In this document: positions 6,695 through 7,934 of the stretch, one piece after another
Layout: each line of letters begins with the position of its first letter
How positions within the stretch are numbered: the stretch's first letter is position 1
Source: Gammaproteobacteria bacterium
GTDB taxonomy: Bacteria > Pseudomonadota > Gammaproteobacteria > Porifericomitales > Porifericomitaceae
Length of the DNA stretch: 7,934 nt
Direction of reading: 5' to 3'
Assembly (NCBI GenBank): GCA_028817255.1
Contig: JAPPQA010000035.1
Coordinates: 1 to 7,934 of the forward strand
Program-made: the position numbers and the translations under genes
The notes under the pieces: model-generated
Database searches by the model: none
The model's input: the letters and a program-made list of their open reading frames with translations, nothing else
Told to the model about the DNA's origin: nothing

Positions 6695-6770
6695 TGGTGG
6701 CCAGGGACGGAATCGAACCGCCGACACAGGGATTTTCAGTCCCCTGCTCTACCGACTGAGCTACCTGGCC
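6695..6770 (-). tRNA. tRNA-Phe (anticodon GAA)
   Basis: The 76-nt gene folds as a complete cloverleaf on the minus strand. The 7-bp acceptor is GGCCAGG (6770-6764) with CCTGGCC (6705-6699), followed by discriminator A at 6698 and an encoded CCA at 6697-6695. The anticodon loop CTGAAAA places GAA at 6737-6735, closed by a stem GGGGA/TCCCT with one G-U pair. The T arm GGTTCGATTCC is present. An encoded CCA is usual in gammaproteobacteria. The gene starts 53 nt after the yggX stop on the same strand with no clear promoter of its own, so it may be co-transcribed with yggX. No duplicated tRNA 3' end or integrase is seen, so there is no sign that it served as an integration site here. Confidence 0.97.
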
Positions 6771-6823
6771 TGGGGATGGGGGCATGTCTGCCAATGGCGG
6801 GCCGCGCGGAGAAGCCGCCGGGA

Positions 6824-7096
6824 TTACGATGCGGGAGCCTGGTAATCCGGGGGCTTTTCCGAACCGGCGCCGAAGAAAAATTTCTCCATCTCTTTTTCCA
6901 GGAAACGCCGGTCCTTGGGGTCTATGGGAGTGAGTTTGTATTCGTTAATCAGCATGGTCTGATGGCGCAACCATTCTTGCCAGGCATCGTTGGAGACGGA
7001 TTCGTAGATACGTTTGCCCAGCTCGCCAGGGTAGGGCGGGGCGTCCAGCCCCTCCAGCTTTTTCCCCAGTTTGACGCAATCCACGATTCTGCTCAT
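6824..7096 (-). CDS. yggX: YggX-family oxidative damage protection / probable Fe(2+)-trafficking protein
   Basis: The 90-residue cytoplasmic protein matches the small YggX family, reported to protect iron-sulphur enzymes from oxidative damage and proposed to handle labile ferrous iron. It begins MSRIVDCVKLGKKLEGLD with the conserved Cys7, followed by the family core YPGELGKRIYESVS (22-35), a Trp-containing helix, and QTMLINEYKL (46-55). The length equals the E. coli protein (91 residues). In E. coli the gene follows mutY; here 292 noncoding nt lie upstream, so that link is broken. The ATG at 7096 has only a distant GAGG (7113-7110, 13 nt away), so translation may be modest. The gene is divergent from the TrmO-like gene and runs toward tRNA-Phe. 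Identification is firm; the biochemical role of the family is still debated. Confidence 0.95.
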   Translation of the reverse strand: MSRIVDCVKLGKKLEGLDAPPYPGELGKRIYESVSNDAWQEWLRHQTMLINEYKLTPIDPKDRRFLEKEMEKFFFGAGSEKPPDYQAPAS

Positions 7097-7198
7097 CTTT
7101 TGTCTGCCGCCTCTTTTGCCTGCTTGCCCGGCACGGGGCGCCGCCCTCCGGGATTTTCACAACCTTTGTACGGTCCGCCTCGGCGGGCGCGAGGGGCC

Positions 7199-7204
7199 AG
7201 TATA
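7199..7204 (-). promoter_or_regulatory. Candidate -10 box for yggX
   Basis: TATACT on the minus strand (7204-7199, 5 of 6 to the consensus) lies in the only AT-rich part of the intergenic region. No good -35 is found at 16-18 nt; the best-looking hexamer, TTGGGA (7222-7217), is only 12 nt away. The implied leader is about 95 nt. A promoter that needs an activator would fit, but so would chance. Confidence 0.28.
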
Positions 7205-7206
7205 GC

Positions 7207-7219
7207 GGAAAAATTTTCC
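7207..7219. promoter_or_regulatory. 13-nt palindrome GGAAAA-A-TTTTCC, possible operator
   Basis: The arms 7207-7212 and 7214-7219 are perfectly complementary around a single central base. The element lies just upstream of the candidate yggX -10, in the spacer where a dimeric regulator would affect transcription. No known consensus is claimed; it does not look like the 19-bp Fur box in length or sequence. Confidence 0.3.
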
Positions 7220-7246
7220 CAAATAATCGCTTGCCCGGGGCGCCCC

Positions 7247-7259
7247 CGCCGAGTCGGCG
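7247..7259. repeat. 13-nt palindrome CGCCGA-G-TCGGCG
   Basis: This is a perfect six-base inverted repeat with a one-base centre, 27 nt from the AT-rich palindrome. It directly follows another short perfect palindrome, GGGGCGCCCC at 7237-7246. GC-rich DNA produces such repeats easily, and no function can be assigned from the sequence. Confidence 0.3.
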
Positions 7260-7269
7260 CTCCATCGGC

Positions 7270-7298
7270 ACGGCCAGCCGCCGCCAGCGCCTGGCCGT
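7270..7298 (+). other. Stem-loop in the leader of the trmO-like gene
   Basis: ACGGCCAG (7270-7277) pairs perfectly with CTGGCCGT (7291-7298) around a 13-nt GC-rich loop. If the trmO-like transcript starts upstream of it, this hairpin would lie in the 5' leader, about 90 nt before the start codon. No T-run follows, so it does not look like an attenuator terminator. Confidence 0.3.
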
Positions 7299-7375
7299 TG
7301 CCTGTGCGGGGGGGAGGATTCGGCACCCCGCCGGCCCTCGTTGTGCCTGTGATATTGTAGGCAAACCGGGAGCGT

Positions 7376-7382
7376 GGGGAGG
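7376..7382 (+). promoter_or_regulatory. Ribosome binding site that fixes the start of the trmO-like gene
   Basis: GGGGAGG lies 6 nt before the ATG at 7389, ideal Shine-Dalgarno spacing. An in-frame GTG at 7374 would place this site inside the coding region and has no comparable site of its own, so the ATG is the better start. Confidence 0.75.
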
Positions 7383-7388
7383 CAACTC

Positions 7389-7808
7389 ATGAAGCGGCAA
7401 GATGAAGAAGTCATCCCTCATTTGGCACTGAAGGCGATCGGAGTGGTGCACTCCAGCCTGAAGACTGTGCAAGACCCGCCTCCAGAAGGGCAACACCGCC
7501 TACAGGAGGCCGTTCTGGAAATCTTTCCCAGATACTGTCTGGGTCTGGCGGGCCTGGAGAAACTGCGGCGCATAGTAGTGATCTACTGGTTGCACCAGTC
7601 CGAACGAGAGGTTTTACGGGTCTATCCGGGGGGGGATCGCAACAAGGAGATGATCGGGGTGTTTTGCAACCGCAGCCCGCTGCGGCCAAACCCGGTCGGC
7701 ATCGGCCTTGTGGACGTGCTGGGCGTGAACGTCAACCGGATCCGGGTATGCGGTCTGGATGCGGTCAATGGGACTCCGATTCTGGATCTGAAGGCGCCGT
7801 CCCCGTAG
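7389..7808 (+). CDS. trmO: TrmO/TsaA-family tRNA (t6A37) N6-methyltransferase, short form
   Basis: The 139-residue protein belongs to the TrmO (YaeB/TsaA) family, single-domain beta-barrel enzymes that use S-adenosylmethionine to methylate t6A at position 37 of threonine tRNA. The opening ALKAIGVVHSS (13-23) is typical. It is followed by a Pro-rich segment, EAVLEIFPRYCLGLAGLE (40-57), and YWLHQSE (66-72). The family signature IGVFCNRSPLRPNPVG (89-104) covers the cofactor and active-site loops. The C-terminal GLDAVNGTPILDLK (122-135) matches the usual G.D..DGTP..DIK ending, but the protein stops four residues later at a TAG, before the usual PY and the residues after it. E. coli TrmO is much longer (about 235), whereas short single-domain forms are known, especially in archaea. 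The gene is divergent from yggX and no partner gene is visible. Family assignment is strong; activity is inferred. Confidence 0.87.
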   Translation: MKRQDEEVIPHLALKAIGVVHSSLKTVQDPPPEGQHRLQEAVLEIFPRYCLGLAGLEKLRRIVVIYWLHQSEREVLRVYPGGDRNKEMIGVFCNRSPLRPNPVGIGLVDVLGVNVNRIRVCGLDAVNGTPILDLKAPSP

Positions 7809-7831
7809 GGCCGCAAGCCGTTACGCAATCG

Positions 7832-7856
7832 AAGGGAGGAAAAGCGGCTCTCTCTT
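7832..7856 (+). terminator. Weak stem-loop after the trmO-like gene
   Basis: Positions 7832-7839 can pair with 7849-7856 (8 bp including two G-U pairs) around a 9-nt loop. The pyrimidine-rich 3' arm CTCTCTCTTATCT supplies only a poor U-tract. The hairpin lies 24 nt after the stop codon, a reasonable place for a terminator, but its stability is low. Confidence 0.22.
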
Positions 7857-7888
7857 ATCTGCCATGGAGCCCCGCTTTCGTACGCATC

Positions 7889-7934
7889 ACTCCCCCCTTG
7901 AGGGGGAGTCGGCAAGACGAGGGCGCAAGCCCGA
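7889..7934. repeat. Palindromic REP-like element, cut by the window edge
   Basis: ACTCCCCC (7889-7896) and GGGGGAGT (7902-7909) are perfect 8-bp arms around the loop CTTGA. A second small hairpin, GGGC-GCAA-GCCC (7921-7932), has a GNRA tetraloop. The CCCCCTTGAGGGGGAGTC type of sequence resembles dispersed intergenic palindromes that I recall from several GC-rich proteobacterial genomes, but I could not run a search. It lies 81 nt beyond the trmO-like stop. The first hairpin could also act as a transcription barrier, though it has no U-tract. Confidence 0.45.

Larger units (their letters stand above)
7097..7388. other. Divergent intergenic region between yggX and the trmO-like gene
   Basis: These 292 nt have no credible gene on either strand. 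They contain an AT-rich island at 7201-7227 set in GC-rich sequence, a candidate yggX promoter, two 13-nt palindromes of identical geometry (six-base arms, one-base centre) at 7207-7219 and 7247-7259, and an 8-bp stem-loop at 7270-7298. A good ribosome binding site for the plus-strand gene ends the region. I found no convincing promoter for the trmO-like gene; TATTGT at 7353-7358 could be a -10 but has no matching -35. Confidence 0.6.

Noticed and set aside
6695..6770. tRNA-Phe as a possible integration site for a mobile element.
   Set aside because: No repeat of the tRNA 3' end, integrase or foreign-looking gene is seen; the downstream genes are an ordinary efflux operon in the same strand and composition.
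6945..7496. A 183-codon minus-strand frame overlapping yggX and the trmO-like gene.
   Set aside because: It overlaps two well-identified genes in other frames, has a noncoding-like composition and no family resemblance.
7864..7934. An ATG at 7864 opening a frame to the window end that includes the sequence HSPLEGESARRGRKP.
   Set aside because: The frame is mostly the translation of the palindromic repeat at 7889-7934 and has no well-placed ribosome binding site; such peptides are typical false annotations of dispersed repeats.

Overview
The window is GC-rich throughout and reads like ordinary chromosomal sequence from a Gram-negative proteobacterium, most likely a gammaproteobacterium. The reasons are a YggX-type iron/oxidative-damage protein (a mainly gamma/betaproteobacterial family), a MipA/OmpV outer-membrane protein, a tripartite-type RND efflux pair, a Sec-exported cyclophilin, and a tRNA-Phe gene with an encoded CCA end. 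I cannot name the genus. I see no integrase, transposase, CRISPR array, toxin-antitoxin pair or phage gene.

Layout, left to right. Positions 1-187 are noncoding and contain strong stem-loops. From 188 to 6770 everything is on the minus strand. Read in the direction of transcription, the order is tRNA-Phe (6770-6695), RND membrane-fusion protein (6566-5280), RND inner-membrane pump (5270-2127), MipA/OmpV family outer-membrane protein (2042-1098) and periplasmic peptidyl-prolyl isomerase (808-188). Upstream of the tRNA, also on the minus strand, is yggX (7096-6824). A 292-nt divergent intergenic region then separates yggX from a plus-strand TrmO/TsaA-family tRNA methyltransferase gene (7389-7808). 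The last ~50 nt hold a palindromic, REP-like element that runs off the window.

The two RND genes are 9 nt apart and form an operon: the adaptor and the pump should assemble in the envelope and export substrates, with the outer-membrane channel encoded elsewhere. Downstream of them, mipA and the cyclophilin each have a recognisable candidate promoter, so they may be expressed separately, although all are co-oriented and read-through is possible. Four of the five proteins encoded between 188 and 6566 act in the envelope, or fold proteins there; the fifth is the adaptor, which spans the periplasm.

I found no convincing undescribed system. The points most worth a second look are a probable leaderless start for the RND operon, a TrmO-like protein that stops just before the usual family C-terminus, an AT-rich near-palindrome inside the mipA promoter, paired long hairpins at the left edge, and small palindromes in the yggX/trmO intergenic region.
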